Of a stretch of DNA of 64,000 bases, positions 1 to 9,651 are shown piece after piece. The notes under the pieces are model-generated. The model was given only the letters and a program-made list of their open reading frames with translations, ran no database searches and was not told where the DNA came from. Source of the stretch: Sphingobium sp. CECT 9361 (GTDB taxonomy: Bacteria > Pseudomonadota > Alphaproteobacteria > Sphingomonadales > Sphingomonadaceae); the NCBI RefSeq assembly GCF_918741285.1, contig NZ_CAKKNC010000012.1, forward strand, positions 1 to 64,000, read 5' to 3'. The position numbers and the translations under genes were made by a program. Within the stretch, counting starts at the first letter, position 1. Each line of letters begins with the position of its first letter.

Positions 1-596
1 GAGCTACAGGTGCTCGATCGAGACCGATGTTTACGAGATTGGAGGACAAGAGCGAGCCTGGTAGATCGCCATGTTCAATCTTTGTTCTTCAACATGGCCA
101 AAATCGCAGCTTCGGGCCGACTGGGCCCAGTCGCGCCGCTGCGCTTGCCAATATGGCAACCGAACTGCTTGGCGCCCTCTACGATTATGTGGCCGTGGCC
201 GGCGCGGTCCCGGTCGCAATGATCTATCCGGTCTGGACGGCAGGGCATGGTGCGTCGGTCGTCCGCCGCAGCCTTTTGCCGCTCGATCCCGATATGTTTC
301 CGCCGGAGCCAGTTGGGTCGATACCCCTGATCAATCTGCCGGCAAGCGACCTCGTCGAGCGCTTGGCCCAGGAATATGTCTTCGCCCAGCTGTGCGAAGC
401 GGCCACCGAGGCCTTCGCCGCTGAAAACGAGGCTCGCATGGCGACGATGGCGGCCGCGAAAACCAATATCGACGCCAGACTCCAGGCACTTGAACGCGAG
501 GAACGGCTGACGCGTCAGGAGGAAATCACCGCCGAGGTGGTTGAGCTGGCGGCCGGGGCACGCGCACGCGGCCGAACCAGGGCGGTATCGGAGTAG
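1..596 (+). CDS. F1 ATPase gamma subunit, C-terminal part (alternative F-type ATPase), partial
   Basis: The frame is open from the left edge of the window, so the 5' end of the gene is missing. The C-terminal part has the gamma-subunit signature: a segment rich in Ala and Glu with AAENEARMATMAAAKTNI followed by a coiled-coil tail (RQEEITAEVVELAAGA), corresponding to the C-terminal helix that rotates inside the alpha3beta3 head. The first ~80 residues are poorly conserved, and the protein differs from housekeeping gamma subunits. In known alternative (N-type) ATPase operons gamma is the last gene, which fits the 207-bp gap that follows. The neighbourhood (phosphoketolase, acetate kinase) matches known alphaproteobacterial contexts for this ATPase. 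Ion specificity cannot be judged because subunit c lies outside the window. Confidence 0.72.
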   Translation, partial: ATGARSRPMFTRLEDKSEPGRSPCSIFVLQHGQNRSFGPTGPSRAAALANMATELLGALYDYVAVAGAVPVAMIYPVWTAGHGASVVRRSLLPLDPDMFPPEPVGSIPLINLPASDLVERLAQEYVFAQLCEAATEAFAAENEARMATMAAAKTNIDARLQALEREERLTRQEEITAEVVELAAGARARGRTRAVSE

Positions 597-803
597 GGGG
601 CCGAGCTGATGCCGGAAGCGACGTGATTGCCTGGTATAAGTGTGCGGCACTGCCATCCGTATCAATACGCATGTTGTGAGCAGTCTGCGCCATTCATGGG
701 TGCGCAAGCAGTTTGAGCGCTGCGCGGTGGCGCATCAGCGCTCCGGCAAACACCAGCTCCGGCTCGGCGGCCGGGAAACCATGCCTTTTCAGTTTCAGGA
801 AGA

Positions 804-3191
804 ATGACCATGGACCCGCAGCCCGAGGCGACAGGCCAGCCACTCTCCAGCGATGAGATCGGCCTGATCCACGCTTGGTGGCGCGCCGCCAATTACCTCT
901 CGGTTGGACAGATTTATCTGCTCGATAATCCGCTGCTCCGCGAACCGCTCAAGATGGATCACGTCAAGCCGCGGCTGCTTGGACACTGGGGTACGACCCC
1001 CGGGCTTAACTTCCTCTATGTGCACCTCAATCGTGTCATCAAGGCGCGCGGCCTCAATGCGCTCTTCATCGCCGGGCCTGGTCATGGCGCACCAGGTGTC
1101 GTCGCCAACACATGGCTCGAGGGCACCTATAGCGAAGTCTATCCTGCCATCGGTCCCGACGAAGATGGCCTGCGCCAGCTTTTCCGGCAATTCTCCTTCC
1201 CTGGCGGCATTCCCAGTCATGCGTCACCCGATACGCCCGGTTCAATCCATGAAGGTGGTGAACTGGGTTATTCTCTTCTGCATGCGTTTGGCGCCGCCTT
1301 CGACAATCCCGATCTGATCGTTGCTTGCGTCGTCGGCGACGGCGAAGCGGAGACCGGACCGCTGGCGACCTCGTGGCACAGCAACAAGTTCCTTAATCCC
1401 GCGACCGACGGGGCCGTTCTGCCAATCCTGCATCTCAACGGTTACAAGATCGCAAGTCCGACTGTCCTTGCGCGCATTTCGCACACCGAGCTCGACGCGC
1501 TGTTTCGCGGTTATGGCTACCTGCCGATCTTCGTCGACGGCGAGGAGCCGGACGCGATGCACCGGGCGATAGCGGCCGCGCTAGACGACGCGGTCGATCG
1601 GATACACGCGATCCAGAAGGCCGCGCGCGACGGTGGGGTCACGACGCGTCCGCTCTGGCCGATGATCGTCCTGCGCAGCCTAAAGGGCTGGACCGGACCC
1701 AAGATCGTCGACGGGCAGAAGAGCGAAGGCTTCTGGCGGGCGCACCAGGTCCCGTTCACGATGGACAAGCCCGAGCATCTTGGGCTGCTCGAGGAATGGA
1801 TGCGCAGCTACCATCCGGAAGAACTGTTCGATGATGGCGGGCGGCTTCGGCCCGAAATTGCGGCTCTGGCTCCGCGCGGCGACCGGCGGATGAGTGCCAA
1901 TCCGCATGCCAATGGCGGGGCTCTGATGCGCCCTCTGCGGTTACCCGACTTCGCATCCTACGCGGTCCCGGTTGTTCATCCCGGCGAGAGCGACGGCGAG
2001 GCGACCCAGGTGATGGGTACGTTCCTGCGCGACGTGGTGCGGGAGAACGCCCAGGCCCGCAACTTCCGCGTTTTCGGCCCGGACGAGACGGCATCCAACC
2101 GGTTGCAGACGATCTTCGAAGCCACCGACCGGAGCTGGGACGCGGAGACGATCGCGGACGATGTCCATCTCGATCCCAGCGGACGCGTGATGGAGGTGCT
2201 GAGCGAACATTGCTGCCAGGGATGGCTGGAAGGCTATCTGCTGACGGGCCGCCACGGCCTGTTTTCCTGCTATGAGGCGTTCATCCACATCGTCGATTCG
2301 ATGGTCAACCAGCACGCCAAATGGCTGAAGACGGCGAAGGAGGTGCCCTGGCGTCGCCCGATCGCTTCGCTCAATTATCTGCTGACCTCTCACGTCTGGC
2401 GCCAGGATCATAATGGCTTCAGCCATCAGGATCCCGGATTTGTCGATCATGTCGTCAACAAGAAGGCTGACATCGTGCGGGTCTATTTCCCGCCCGACGC
2501 CAATACCCTGCTTTTTGTCACCGACCATTGCCTGCGCAGCTGGGACCGAATCAATGTCATCGTCGCCGGCAAGCAACCTTCGCCCCAGTGGCTCGACATG
2601 AATGCGGCGATCAAGCACTGCACGCGCGGCATCGGTATCTGGGATTGGGCCAGCAACGATCGCAGCGGAGAGCCGGATGTCGTCATGGCGTGTGCTGGCG
2701 ACGTTCCAACGCTGGAGACACTGGCCGCGGTCAGCCTGTTGCGTGTGCAACTCCCCGAGCTCAAGGTCCGCGTCGTCAACGTCGTCGATCTGATGACGTT
2801 GCAGCCCAACAGCCAGCACCCTCATGGGCTCAGCGACAGCGCGTTCGACGCGCTCTTCACGACGGATAAGCCGGTCATCTTCGCCTATCATGGCTATCCG
2901 GCACTAATTCATCGGCTCACCTACAAGCGTACCAACCACCAGAATATCCACGTCCACGGGTTCGAAGAGGAGGGCTCGACGACGACGCCGTTCGACATGG
3001 TGGTCCGCAACCATCTCGACCGCTTCCATCTCATGGGGAAGGTTATCGACCATGTGGAGCTGCCCGATAGCGCGGCCGCCTACGCCAAGCAGACGATCGA
3101 TGATCAGCTGGTCGAGCACAAGCGGTACATCGCGGCACACGGGATCGATATGCCTGCCGTTCGCGACTGGCGGTGGCCCTCTGGAGCCTGA
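804..3191 (+). CDS. xfp: Xylulose-5-phosphate/fructose-6-phosphate phosphoketolase
   Basis: Thiamine-diphosphate enzyme splitting xylulose 5-phosphate (or fructose 6-phosphate) with phosphate into acetyl phosphate and glyceraldehyde 3-phosphate (or erythrose 4-phosphate). At 795 residues it has the usual family length. Visible motifs are [20 protein letters not shown] near the N terminus, the ThDP/Mg region [19 protein letters not shown], and the C-terminal phosphoketolase domain. ATG codons lie at 804 and 810; AGGA at 797-800 is better spaced from 810, so the protein may begin MDPQPEA. It starts the block xfp, PHA synthase, MaoC-Pta, ackA, in which acetyl phosphate can be turned into acetate plus ATP or into acetyl-CoA. 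The pentose-phosphate operon at 28-36 kb could supply its substrates. Confidence 0.96.
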   Translation: MTMDPQPEATGQPLSSDEIGLIHAWWRAANYLSVGQIYLLDNPLLREPLKMDHVKPRLLGHWGTTPGLNFLYVHLNRVIKARGLNALFIAGPGHGAPGVVANTWLEGTYSEVYPAIGPDEDGLRQLFRQFSFPGGIPSHASPDTPGSIHEGGELGYSLLHAFGAAFDNPDLIVACVVGDGEAETGPLATSWHSNKFLNPATDGAVLPILHLNGYKIASPTVLARISHTELDALFRGYGYLPIFVDGEEPDAMHRAIAAALDDAVDRIHAIQKAARDGGVTTRPLWPMIVLRSLKGWTGPKIVDGQKSEGFWRAHQVPFTMDKPEHLGLLEEWMRSYHPEELFDDGGRLRPEIAALAPRGDRRMSANPHANGGALMRPLRLPDFASYAVPVVHPGESDGEATQVMGTFLRDVVRENAQARNFRVFGPDETASNRLQTIFEATDRSWDAETIADDVHLDPSGRVMEVLSEHCCQGWLEGYLLTGRHGLFSCYEAFIHIVDSMVNQHAKWLKTAKEVPWRRPIASLNYLLTSHVWRQDHNGFSHQDPGFVDHVVNKKADIVRVYFPPDANTLLFVTDHCLRSWDRINVIVAGKQPSPQWLDMNAAIKHCTRGIGIWDWASNDRSGEPDVVMACAGDVPTLETLAAVSLLRVQLPELKVRVVNVVDLMTLQPNSQHPHGLSDSAFDALFTTDKPVIFAYHGYPALIHRLTYKRTNHQNIHVHGFEEEGSTTTPFDMVVRNHLDRFHLMGKVIDHVELPDSAAAYAKQTIDDQLVEHKRYIAAHGIDMPAVRDWRWPSGA

Positions 3192-3288
3192 GGGGTCACC
3201 GAGACGGGCGGTTTGGGAGAGCCCCGCCTCGAGAGACATGGCAGGCATTATGCGCGTGCGCTCGTTAACGGACAAGCATCTGGGGACA

Positions 3289-3300
3289 TCACGTAATGTT
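3289..3300 (+). promoter_or_regulatory. FixJ-box-like motif upstream of the PHA synthase gene
   Basis: TCACGTAATGTT resembles the TACGTAA-type motif found upstream of several other operons in the window (39134-39157, 48352-48367, 44624-44636). It contains the ATG at 3296. If it is a promoter element, the PHA-synthase-family gene should begin at 3350. Assignment to FixJ is inference. Confidence 0.35.
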
Positions 3301-3349
3301 GTTTCGAGCCATGCCGGGCATGCCGCGACGTCCCCCGGAGAAACGCTGC

Positions 3350-5107
3350 ATGATCGATACGTCCGCAGACTGTGCCAAGTGCGACCCACTCGACGGCATC
3401 GCTCGGACGCTCGACCATGCCTCGGCCGCGGCAATCGCGCAGATGACCTCTGGCCTGTCGCCGGTGACAATGATGCAGGCGTGGCTGGACTGGTGTGCTC
3501 ATCTCACCATATCGCCGGGCAAGCGGCTGCAGCTTGCCGGCAAGGCAGGGCGAAAGGTCCAGCGGATTGCCGATTATGCCGTGCGACGTGTGGGGCAGGT
3601 CGATGCCGCGCCGGCGATCGAGCCGCTACCGCAGGACCGGCGCTTTATCGATCCGGCCTGGCGGCAGTTCCCTTTCGACCTGATCTCGCAATCCTTCCTT
3701 CTCACCCAGCAATGGTGGCATGCGGCGACCACCGGCATCAGCGGCGTGTCCAGGCATCATGAAGAGATGGTGGCGTTCGCGGCACGGCAGATGCTCGACG
3801 TCATCGCGCCCACCAACTTCCTCGCGACCAATCCCGTGCTCCAGCGCAAGATCATCGAGTCCGGTGGTGAGTGCCTGGTCGAGGGTGCGAAGCATTGGAT
3901 GGAGGATGCGGAGCGGCGCGCCCGAGGCGAGCCGCCCGTAGGGACTGAGGCGTTCCGCGCCGGGGAGACGGTGGCGATCACGCCCGGCAAGGTGGTGTTC
4001 CGCAACGCGCTGGTCGAGCTCATCCAATATGCGCCGACGACCGGGATTGTCCGCCCCGAGCCGATCCTCATCGTTCCCGCCTGGATCATGAAATATTACA
4101 TTCTCGACCTGTCGCCGGAGAACTCGCTAATCCGCTGGCTGGTGGCCGAGGGCTATACCGTGTTCGTCCTGTCCTGGCACAATCCCCAGAGCGCGGACCG
4201 CGACCTCGATATCGACGCCTATCTTCGCCTCGGGCCGATGGCGGCGCTCGACGCGGTCATAGCGATCACGGGCTCGGACAAGGTCCACGGCGTCGGCTAT
4301 TGCCTGGGCGGGACGCTGCTGGCGATCACGGCGGCGGCCATGGCTCGCGACGGCGACGAACGCTTCGCATCGCTCAGCCTGTTCGCGGTGCAGACCGAGT
4401 TCAGCGAGCCGGGCGAGCTCGGCCTGTTCATCGACGAGGCGCAGCTCAACCTGCTCGACAATATGATGTGGAGCCGTGGCTATCTCGACAGTAGCCAGAT
4501 GGGCGGCGCCTTCCAGATATTGCGGTCCAACGACCTGATCTGGTCGCACATCCTCGGCACCTACCTGATGGGCGAGCGCGAACCCATGACCGACCTGATG
4601 GCATGGAATGCGGACGGCACCCGCATGCCCTACGCCATGCACAGCGAATATCTGCGCACGCTCTTTCTCGACGACGATCTGGCCGAAGGCCGGTTCAAGG
4701 TCGAAGGGCGCACGATCACGCTCTCGTCGCTGCGTCAGCCGATCTTCGTGGTGGGGACCGAGCGCGATCTTGTCGCGCCGTGGCGGTCGGTCCACAAGCT
4801 GCACTGGCTGAGCAGCGCCGAGATCCGCTTCGTCCTGACCAGCGGCGGCCACAATGCCGGCATCGTGTCCGAGCCCGGGCATCGCCACCGCAGCTATCAT
4901 GTCGCGACCCGCGTCCTCGACCGCCCCGCGCTCGATCCGGACGATTGGCTGGACCAGGCCGAGGCGCGCGAGGGATGGTGGACGGACTGGGTGGCCTGGC
5001 TCGGCGATCATTCCGGCGCGCCGCAGGCCCCGCCGCCGATGGGTAATCCGGACAGGGGCCTCGTAGCGCTCTGCGATGCACCCGGCCATTATGTGCTGGA
5101 GCGCTGA
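3350..5107 (+). CDS. phaC: PHA/PHB synthase-family alpha/beta hydrolase
   Basis: Member of the class I/II polyhydroxyalkanoate synthase family, which polymerises (R)-3-hydroxyacyl-CoA at a catalytic Cys. The lipase-box equivalent is VHGVGYCLGGTLLAI with Cys in place of Ser; the Asp of GTERDLVAP and the His of SGGHNAGIV complete the triad. The N-terminal half has the synthase-type helical region (PTNFLATNPVL). I chose ATG 3350 (protein starting MIDTSADC, 585 aa) because GGAG at about 3336 is well placed and the upstream ATG 3296 lies inside a repeated promoter-like motif; the longer form would have 603 aa. No phaA or phaB lies nearby, so the acyl-CoA source may be the neighbouring MaoC-domain fusion. 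An acyl-CoA thioesterase-like or other transferase role is possible. Confidence 0.85.
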   Translation: MIDTSADCAKCDPLDGIARTLDHASAAAIAQMTSGLSPVTMMQAWLDWCAHLTISPGKRLQLAGKAGRKVQRIADYAVRRVGQVDAAPAIEPLPQDRRFIDPAWRQFPFDLISQSFLLTQQWWHAATTGISGVSRHHEEMVAFAARQMLDVIAPTNFLATNPVLQRKIIESGGECLVEGAKHWMEDAERRARGEPPVGTEAFRAGETVAITPGKVVFRNALVELIQYAPTTGIVRPEPILIVPAWIMKYYILDLSPENSLIRWLVAEGYTVFVLSWHNPQSADRDLDIDAYLRLGPMAALDAVIAITGSDKVHGVGYCLGGTLLAITAAAMARDGDERFASLSLFAVQTEFSEPGELGLFIDEAQLNLLDNMMWSRGYLDSSQMGGAFQILRSNDLIWSHILGTYLMGEREPMTDLMAWNADGTRMPYAMHSEYLRTLFLDDDLAEGRFKVEGRTITLSSLRQPIFVVGTERDLVAPWRSVHKLHWLSSAEIRFVLTSGGHNAGIVSEPGHRHRSYHVATRVLDRPALDPDDWLDQAEAREGWWTDWVAWLGDHSGAPQAPPPMGNPDRGLVALCDAPGHYVLER

Positions 5108-5110
5108 GCA

Positions 5111-6532
5111 ATGGGCAGCCTCAAAATGATCGAGAACCGGACCTTCGACGAGATCGTCGTGGGTGAGACGGCGAGCGTCACGCGGACCTTGGGCGAGCAG
5201 GACATTCAGCTGTTCGCCCTGGTTTCGGGCGACGTCAATCCGGCCCATCTCGATGCCGAATATGCCGCCGGCGACATGTTCGGGCGGGTGATCGCGCACG
5301 GCCTATGGGGTGGTGGTCTGATCTCGGCCGTGCTCGGCACGCAGCTCCCTGGGCCGGGCGCGATCTATCTGAGCCAGAGCCTTCGGTTCAAGCGACCCGT
5401 AGGGTTGGGGGATACGATTGTCGCGTCGGTCACGGTACGCGAGAAGCGCGCCAAGCATCATATCGTCGTCTTCGACTGTTGCTGCATCAACCAGGCCGGC
5501 GAGGAGGTGATCAACGGCGAGGCTGAGGTCAAAGCGCCAACCGAGAAAGTAAGGCGCCCGCGCATGGCGCTGCCCGATATCCAGCTCTCGGATCATGACG
5601 GCTTCCGCCGGCTGATCGAGATGACGAGAAGCGTCGAGCCCGTTCCCACGGCGATCGCACATCCCTGCACCACCGCCGCGATCCTGGCTGCGGCAGCCGC
5701 TGCCGAAGCCGGCCTGATCGTGCCGATCCTGATCGGCCCCGAGGCTCGCATCCGTGTGGCTGCCAAGGACGCCGGCAAGGATATCGGTGCCCTCCGCCTG
5801 ATCGACGTGCCCCACAGCCATGCCGCCGCGGCGCGTGCGGTCGAACTGGTCCGCTCGGGCGAAGCACTGCTGCTGATGAAGGGATCGCTGCACACCGACG
5901 AACTTATGGGTGCTGTCGTTCCGGCTGCGACGGGCCTGCGAACCGAGCGCCGCATCAGTCATGCCTATCTGCTGGACGTCCCCGGGCATCCGGCGCCGCT
6001 CATCATCACCGACGCGGCGATCAACATCGATCCGAGCCTGGAAGACAAGGCCGATATCATCCGCAATGCGATCGACCTCGCGCATGTCATCGGCATCGCC
6101 TGTCCGAAGGTCGCGATCTTGTCTGCCGTGGAGACGGTCAATCCGGCGATCCGCTCGACGCTCGATGCGGCCGCCTTGTGCAAGATGGCCGATCGCGGAC
6201 AGATCGTCGGCGGCGTCCTTGACGGTCCGCTCGCCTTCGACAACGCGATCAGCGAGAAGGCGGCAAAGGACAAGGGCATCGTCTCCCCCGTTGCAGGGCG
6301 CGCCGAAGTCCTCGTCGTTCCCAATCTGGAAGCCGGCAATATGCTTGCCAAGCAGCTGACCTTTCTCGGCGGCGCGGACGCGGCCGGCGTGGTGCTGGGC
6401 GCGCGGGTACCCATCATTCTCACCAGCCGGGCGGATTCGCTCCGCACCAGCGTAGCGTCATGCGCAATCGCGCTGTTGCTGGCGCGGGCCGCCCCCAGAG
6501 CCACGCCCGGCCCGATAGCGAAGCCGGCATGA
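5111..6532 (+). CDS. Bifunctional MaoC-like enoyl-CoA hydratase / phosphate acetyl(butyryl)transferase
   Basis: Two domains. Residues ~8-145 form a MaoC/hot-dog hydratase with the R-hydratase motif around GDVNPAHLDAEYA (catalytic Asp/His) and MFGRVIAHG. Residues ~165-460 form a PTA/PTB domain (AHPCTTAAILAAAAAAEAG; a late ATG of similar domains ends NLEAGNMLAKQLTFLGGADA). The second domain interconverts acetyl- or butyryl-CoA and the acyl phosphate, linking xfp-derived acetyl phosphate to acetyl-CoA; the first can make (R)-3-hydroxyacyl-CoA for the upstream PHA synthase. Starts at 5111 or 5126 are possible; the gene lies 3 bp after phaC and overlaps ackA by ATGA. Acyl chain preference cannot be read from the sequence. 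Confidence 0.92.
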   Translation: MGSLKMIENRTFDEIVVGETASVTRTLGEQDIQLFALVSGDVNPAHLDAEYAAGDMFGRVIAHGLWGGGLISAVLGTQLPGPGAIYLSQSLRFKRPVGLGDTIVASVTVREKRAKHHIVVFDCCCINQAGEEVINGEAEVKAPTEKVRRPRMALPDIQLSDHDGFRRLIEMTRSVEPVPTAIAHPCTTAAILAAAAAAEAGLIVPILIGPEARIRVAAKDAGKDIGALRLIDVPHSHAAAARAVELVRSGEALLLMKGSLHTDELMGAVVPAATGLRTERRISHAYLLDVPGHPAPLIITDAAINIDPSLEDKADIIRNAIDLAHVIGIACPKVAILSAVETVNPAIRSTLDAAALCKMADRGQIVGGVLDGPLAFDNAISEKAAKDKGIVSPVAGRAEVLVVPNLEAGNMLAKQLTFLGGADAAGVVLGARVPIILTSRADSLRTSVASCAIALLLARAAPRATPGPIAKPA

Positions 6533-7725
6533 AGGCGATCGTCAGTCTCAATGCCGGCTCGTCGAGCATCAAGTTCGCGCTCTATCGCTTGTCGGGCGGA
6601 CAGCTCGACTTCGATGCGGGCGGCAAGATCGAGGGTATCGGCACTAGCCCCCGGCTCGTCGCGCGCGACGCGGGCAGCGAGACCATCGTGGAAAAGACGT
6701 GGCCGGGCGGGGACGCACTCTCGCACGAGAATCTGCTCGAGGACCTCTTTGCCTGGGCGGCAACCCAATTGGGAGACCGCAAGGTCGCCGCGATCGGCCA
6801 TCGTATCGTCCATGGCGGCGTGCGCTTCGCCGCGCCGCAGATCATCGATGATACTTTGCTGGATGCGCTCGATGCCTTGATCCCATTGGCGCCGCTCCAT
6901 CAGCCGCATAACCTCGCCGCGGTCCGGGCCTTGCGCCTGCTGGCGCCTTTGCTGCCGCAGATCGCCTGCTTCGATACCGCGTTTCACCATGGCATGCCGC
7001 CGTTGGCGACGCGCCTGCCGATTCCGCGCGCTTTTCACGGCCAGGGCGTGCGCCGGTATGGCTTTCACGGTTTGTCCTATGAATACATTGCGGGCCGCCT
7101 TCGCGAGATCGACCCTGCTCTGGCCGCAGGCCGCGTCATCGCCGCGCACCTAGGCAACGGTGCGAGCATGTGCGCAATGCGTGCCGGGGCGAGCGTCGAT
7201 ACGACGATGGGCTTCACGGCGCTTGACGGATTGATGATGGGCACGCGCTCGGGCGCGATCGACCCCGGCGTGGTGCTTCATCTTCAGACTCAGGTCGGTA
7301 TGGCCGCACAGGCGGTGGAGACGTTGCTCTATGAGCAGTCGGGCTTACTCGGTGTGTCCGGGATTTCAGGCGATATGCGTACGTTGCATGCAAGCGACGC
7401 GCCGGAAGCGAAGGAGGCGGTCGCCCTTTTCGTCCAGCAAGCTGGCCGTCAGGCCGCCGCTCTCATTCCCGCGCTCGGCGGTCTCGACGGTCTCGTCTTC
7501 ACCGCCGGCATTGGCGAGAATGATTCAGAGATTAGGGCTGCGATTTGCGAGCGCTTAGCTTGGACTGGCGTCATTCTTGATCTCGACGCAAATGCATCGA
7601 ATGCGCCTGTCATCAGCGCGCCAGATAGCAGAGTGATCGTGCGGATCGTTCCCACTGATGAGGAGCGCGTGATCGCCGATCATACGGTCGCTCTTATCAA
7701 TCGCCATGGAAGGGGGCGGCGGTGA
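6529..7725 (+). CDS. ackA: Acetate kinase
   Basis: Makes ATP and acetate from acetyl phosphate in the cytosol, closing the phosphoketolase route. The protein (398 aa, usual length) begins MKAIVSLNAGSSSIKFALY, the ASKHA phosphate-1 loop, and has GHRIVHGG, RRYGFHGLSYEYIAGRL, the adenosine loop HLGNGASMCA and FTAGIGEND. The start at 6529 overlaps the TGA of the upstream gene (ATGA), so the two are probably translationally coupled. An in-frame upstream GTG/ATG extension would reach far into the previous gene and adds no conserved residues, so I rejected it. Confidence 0.96.
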   Translation: MKAIVSLNAGSSSIKFALYRLSGGQLDFDAGGKIEGIGTSPRLVARDAGSETIVEKTWPGGDALSHENLLEDLFAWAATQLGDRKVAAIGHRIVHGGVRFAAPQIIDDTLLDALDALIPLAPLHQPHNLAAVRALRLLAPLLPQIACFDTAFHHGMPPLATRLPIPRAFHGQGVRRYGFHGLSYEYIAGRLREIDPALAAGRVIAAHLGNGASMCAMRAGASVDTTMGFTALDGLMMGTRSGAIDPGVVLHLQTQVGMAAQAVETLLYEQSGLLGVSGISGDMRTLHASDAPEAKEAVALFVQQAGRQAAALIPALGGLDGLVFTAGIGENDSEIRAAICERLAWTGVILDLDANASNAPVISAPDSRVIVRIVPTDEERVIADHTVALINRHGRGRR

Positions 7726-8126
7726 GGCCGCGTGTTGATCCTTCGGTCACGCACCGGCGGAGCAGTGTATCACCGCGGGTGATCCGGCACTATGAGAAGA
7801 TCGCCCTGATGCGAACCAGGCTTCGCAGCGATAACGGGTTATCGCGACTGTTCGTTTCCCGCCCACCAGTTGCCATTTTATCGCGCGATCGCTCGCGATC
7901 TCGGTTTTCCTATCGTGGAGATCGCGGATCTCGTCTCCCTCTCCCTTTGGAGCGATTTCGAGCGCTCCAGGCCGAGGTCATGTCGCTTGCCCATCACGCG
8001 CGCCGAACAGCTGTCAGGCTCGCAAGCTCCAGACGACGCGCGTGCCGCTGCTCGATCTCGCGGATCGATGCGGTGGTGACGACCGGTCGGGATGCCCGAT
8101 CCTCGATCAGCTGGTGGCTCGCTGAA
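7722..8126 (+). pseudogene. Frameshifted MerR-family (CueR-like) regulator
   Basis: Three reading frames together give one MerR protein. In frame with GTG 7722 one reads SPRVIRHYEKIALMRT and RSDNGLSR (helix-turn-helix and wing). A second frame gives the second helical part, ARDLGFPIVEIADLVSLSLW. A third frame ends with DLADRCGGDDRSGCPILDQL and a TGA at 8124-8126, the CxGD...CPIL metal-binding loop of CueR proteins. No frame is intact, so at least two indels have broken it unless they are assembly errors. It sits just before a multicopper oxidase, the usual target of a copper-sensing CueR. Confidence 0.82.
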
Positions 8127-8172
8127 TTCGCATTTAGCAAAGCAGGCGCTCCGCGCCAACCAGGAGGCGGTC

Positions 8173-9651
8173 ATGATGTTACTGAACCGGCGGACGTTGC
8201 TGGCGAGCGGGGGTCTGCTCCTGGCGGCGGCGTGTACGCGAAAATTCGGTTCGCCCGAGCGTGCCGGGACGCTTCCGATCCCGCGCCTGGTCGACGCGCG
8301 CCAACACGGCCAGCTGATCAACCTGAGAGCACAGGAAGGCGAGACCACGTTCTTCCCTGGCCGGCGAAGCGCCACGCTCGGGTACAATGGTAGCTATCTC
8401 GGCCCGACGCTGCGGGTTCACCGCGGCGACGATGTGACGATGACCGTCGGCAACAGCCTGTCGGCTGACACAACGGTTCACTGGCACGGGCTGCTCGTGC
8501 CGGGCGAACTGGACGGTAGCCCGCACCAGCTGATCGCTCCCGGTGCGACCTGGCGTCCTACGCTGCCGATCCGCCAGCCGGCGGCGACCCTCTTCTATCA
8601 CTCGCATGCGCATGGGTTGACGGGTGAGCAAGTCTATTCGGGGCTCGCGGGCATGCTGGTTGTGACGGATGAGGAAGAGCAGGGCCTTGGACTGCCGTCG
8701 GACTATGGCGTTGATGATCTGCCCGTCCTGATTCAGGACCGGCAATTCGAGGATGGCCGGCTGGTCATGCCGACCGGCATGATGGTTGCTTCGCAGGGCC
8801 GCCGTGGCAACACGATTCTGGTCAATGGCGCACCCACGCCTCGGGCCGATGTTCCGGACCGCCTGGTGCGGTTGCGGCTCGTGAACGGTTCGAACGCCCG
8901 CATCTATGAGCTTTCGTTCAGCGATGACCGGACGTTTCATTGGATCGGCACCGAGGGCGGTCTCCTGGCGAGGTCCGTCGAACTGCAGGCCCTCACCCTG
9001 GCACCCGGCCAGCGTGCCGAGATATTGGTAAGCTTCGCCGATGGCAAGCCGGTCGCTCTGGTCACCGCTCAAGATGCGAGCGCGTCGATGATGGGGATGA
9101 TGGGAGGTATGGGAATGATGGGCGACCATCACGACGATGAAGACGACGCTTCAACGACGGAGACGGTGCTGACCTTCTCACCGCGCCCGGGCTTGGGCGG
9201 GCGGGCCGCAGCCGCTGTACCACTGCTCCTGGCGGCACGCACCGTACCAGATCCTGAAGCGGCCGTAAGGCGCCGGCGCTTCGTGCTCAATATGTCGATG
9301 GGCGGTATGATGGACAGCGATGACGGCGCATACGCGATCAACGACAGGCCGTTCGACATTGATCGCATCGACGAGGAAGTCGGTCTCGGGGACGTCGAGA
9401 TATGGAAAGTCTCCGGGAAGAAGATGGCGCATCCCTTCCATATCCACGGCGTGCATTTCGACGTGCTACGCCGCGATGGCGACGACCCGGACCTTCTCGA
9501 TCAGGGGCCTCGCGATACGATCGTCGTGAAGGAGGCGGTAGAATTGTTGGTCCGGTTCGACCAGCCGGCCACCAAAGCACCTTTTATGTATCACTGCCAT
9601 ATCCTGGAACATGAGGATGAAGGCATGATGGGGCAATTCACGGTCGGTTGA
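8173..9651 (+). CDS. Periplasmic multicopper oxidase (CueO/CopA-like)
   Basis: Cupredoxin-fold oxidase of 492 aa, likely oxidising Cu(I) or other metals in the periplasm. All four copper-ligand motifs are visible: TTVHWHGL, FYHSHAHGL, HPFHIHGVHFD and MYHCHILEHEDEGMMG. A Met/His/Asp-rich segment around residues 300-320 (MMGMMGGMGMMGDHHDDEDD) resembles the CueO methionine-rich insert. The N terminus NRRTLLASGGLLLAAAC combines an RR pair with a lipobox, suggesting a Tat-exported lipoprotein. AGGAGG at 8162-8167 fixes the start at 8173 or 8176. The broken cueR-like gene lies directly upstream, so normal copper regulation may be lost. Confidence 0.93.
   Translation: MMLLNRRTLLASGGLLLAAACTRKFGSPERAGTLPIPRLVDARQHGQLINLRAQEGETTFFPGRRSATLGYNGSYLGPTLRVHRGDDVTMTVGNSLSADTTVHWHGLLVPGELDGSPHQLIAPGATWRPTLPIRQPAATLFYHSHAHGLTGEQVYSGLAGMLVVTDEEEQGLGLPSDYGVDDLPVLIQDRQFEDGRLVMPTGMMVASQGRRGNTILVNGAPTPRADVPDRLVRLRLVNGSNARIYELSFSDDRTFHWIGTEGGLLARSVELQALTLAPGQRAEILVSFADGKPVALVTAQDASASMMGMMGGMGMMGDHHDDEDDASTTETVLTFSPRPGLGGRAAAAVPLLLAARTVPDPEAAVRRRRFVLNMSMGGMMDSDDGAYAINDRPFDIDRIDEEVGLGDVEIWKVSGKKMAHPFHIHGVHFDVLRRDGDDPDLLDQGPRDTIVVKEAVELLVRFDQPATKAPFMYHCHILEHEDEGMMGQFTVG

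Noticed and set aside
1941-2891. Long open frame antisense to the phosphoketolase gene
   Set aside because: It lies fully over an intact, well-conserved gene; high-GC codon use produces long antisense frames, and the product has no recognisable domain.
4127-5299. Long antisense frame over the PHA synthase gene
   Set aside because: Same cause: a shadow of high-GC coding sequence with no start signal or domain.
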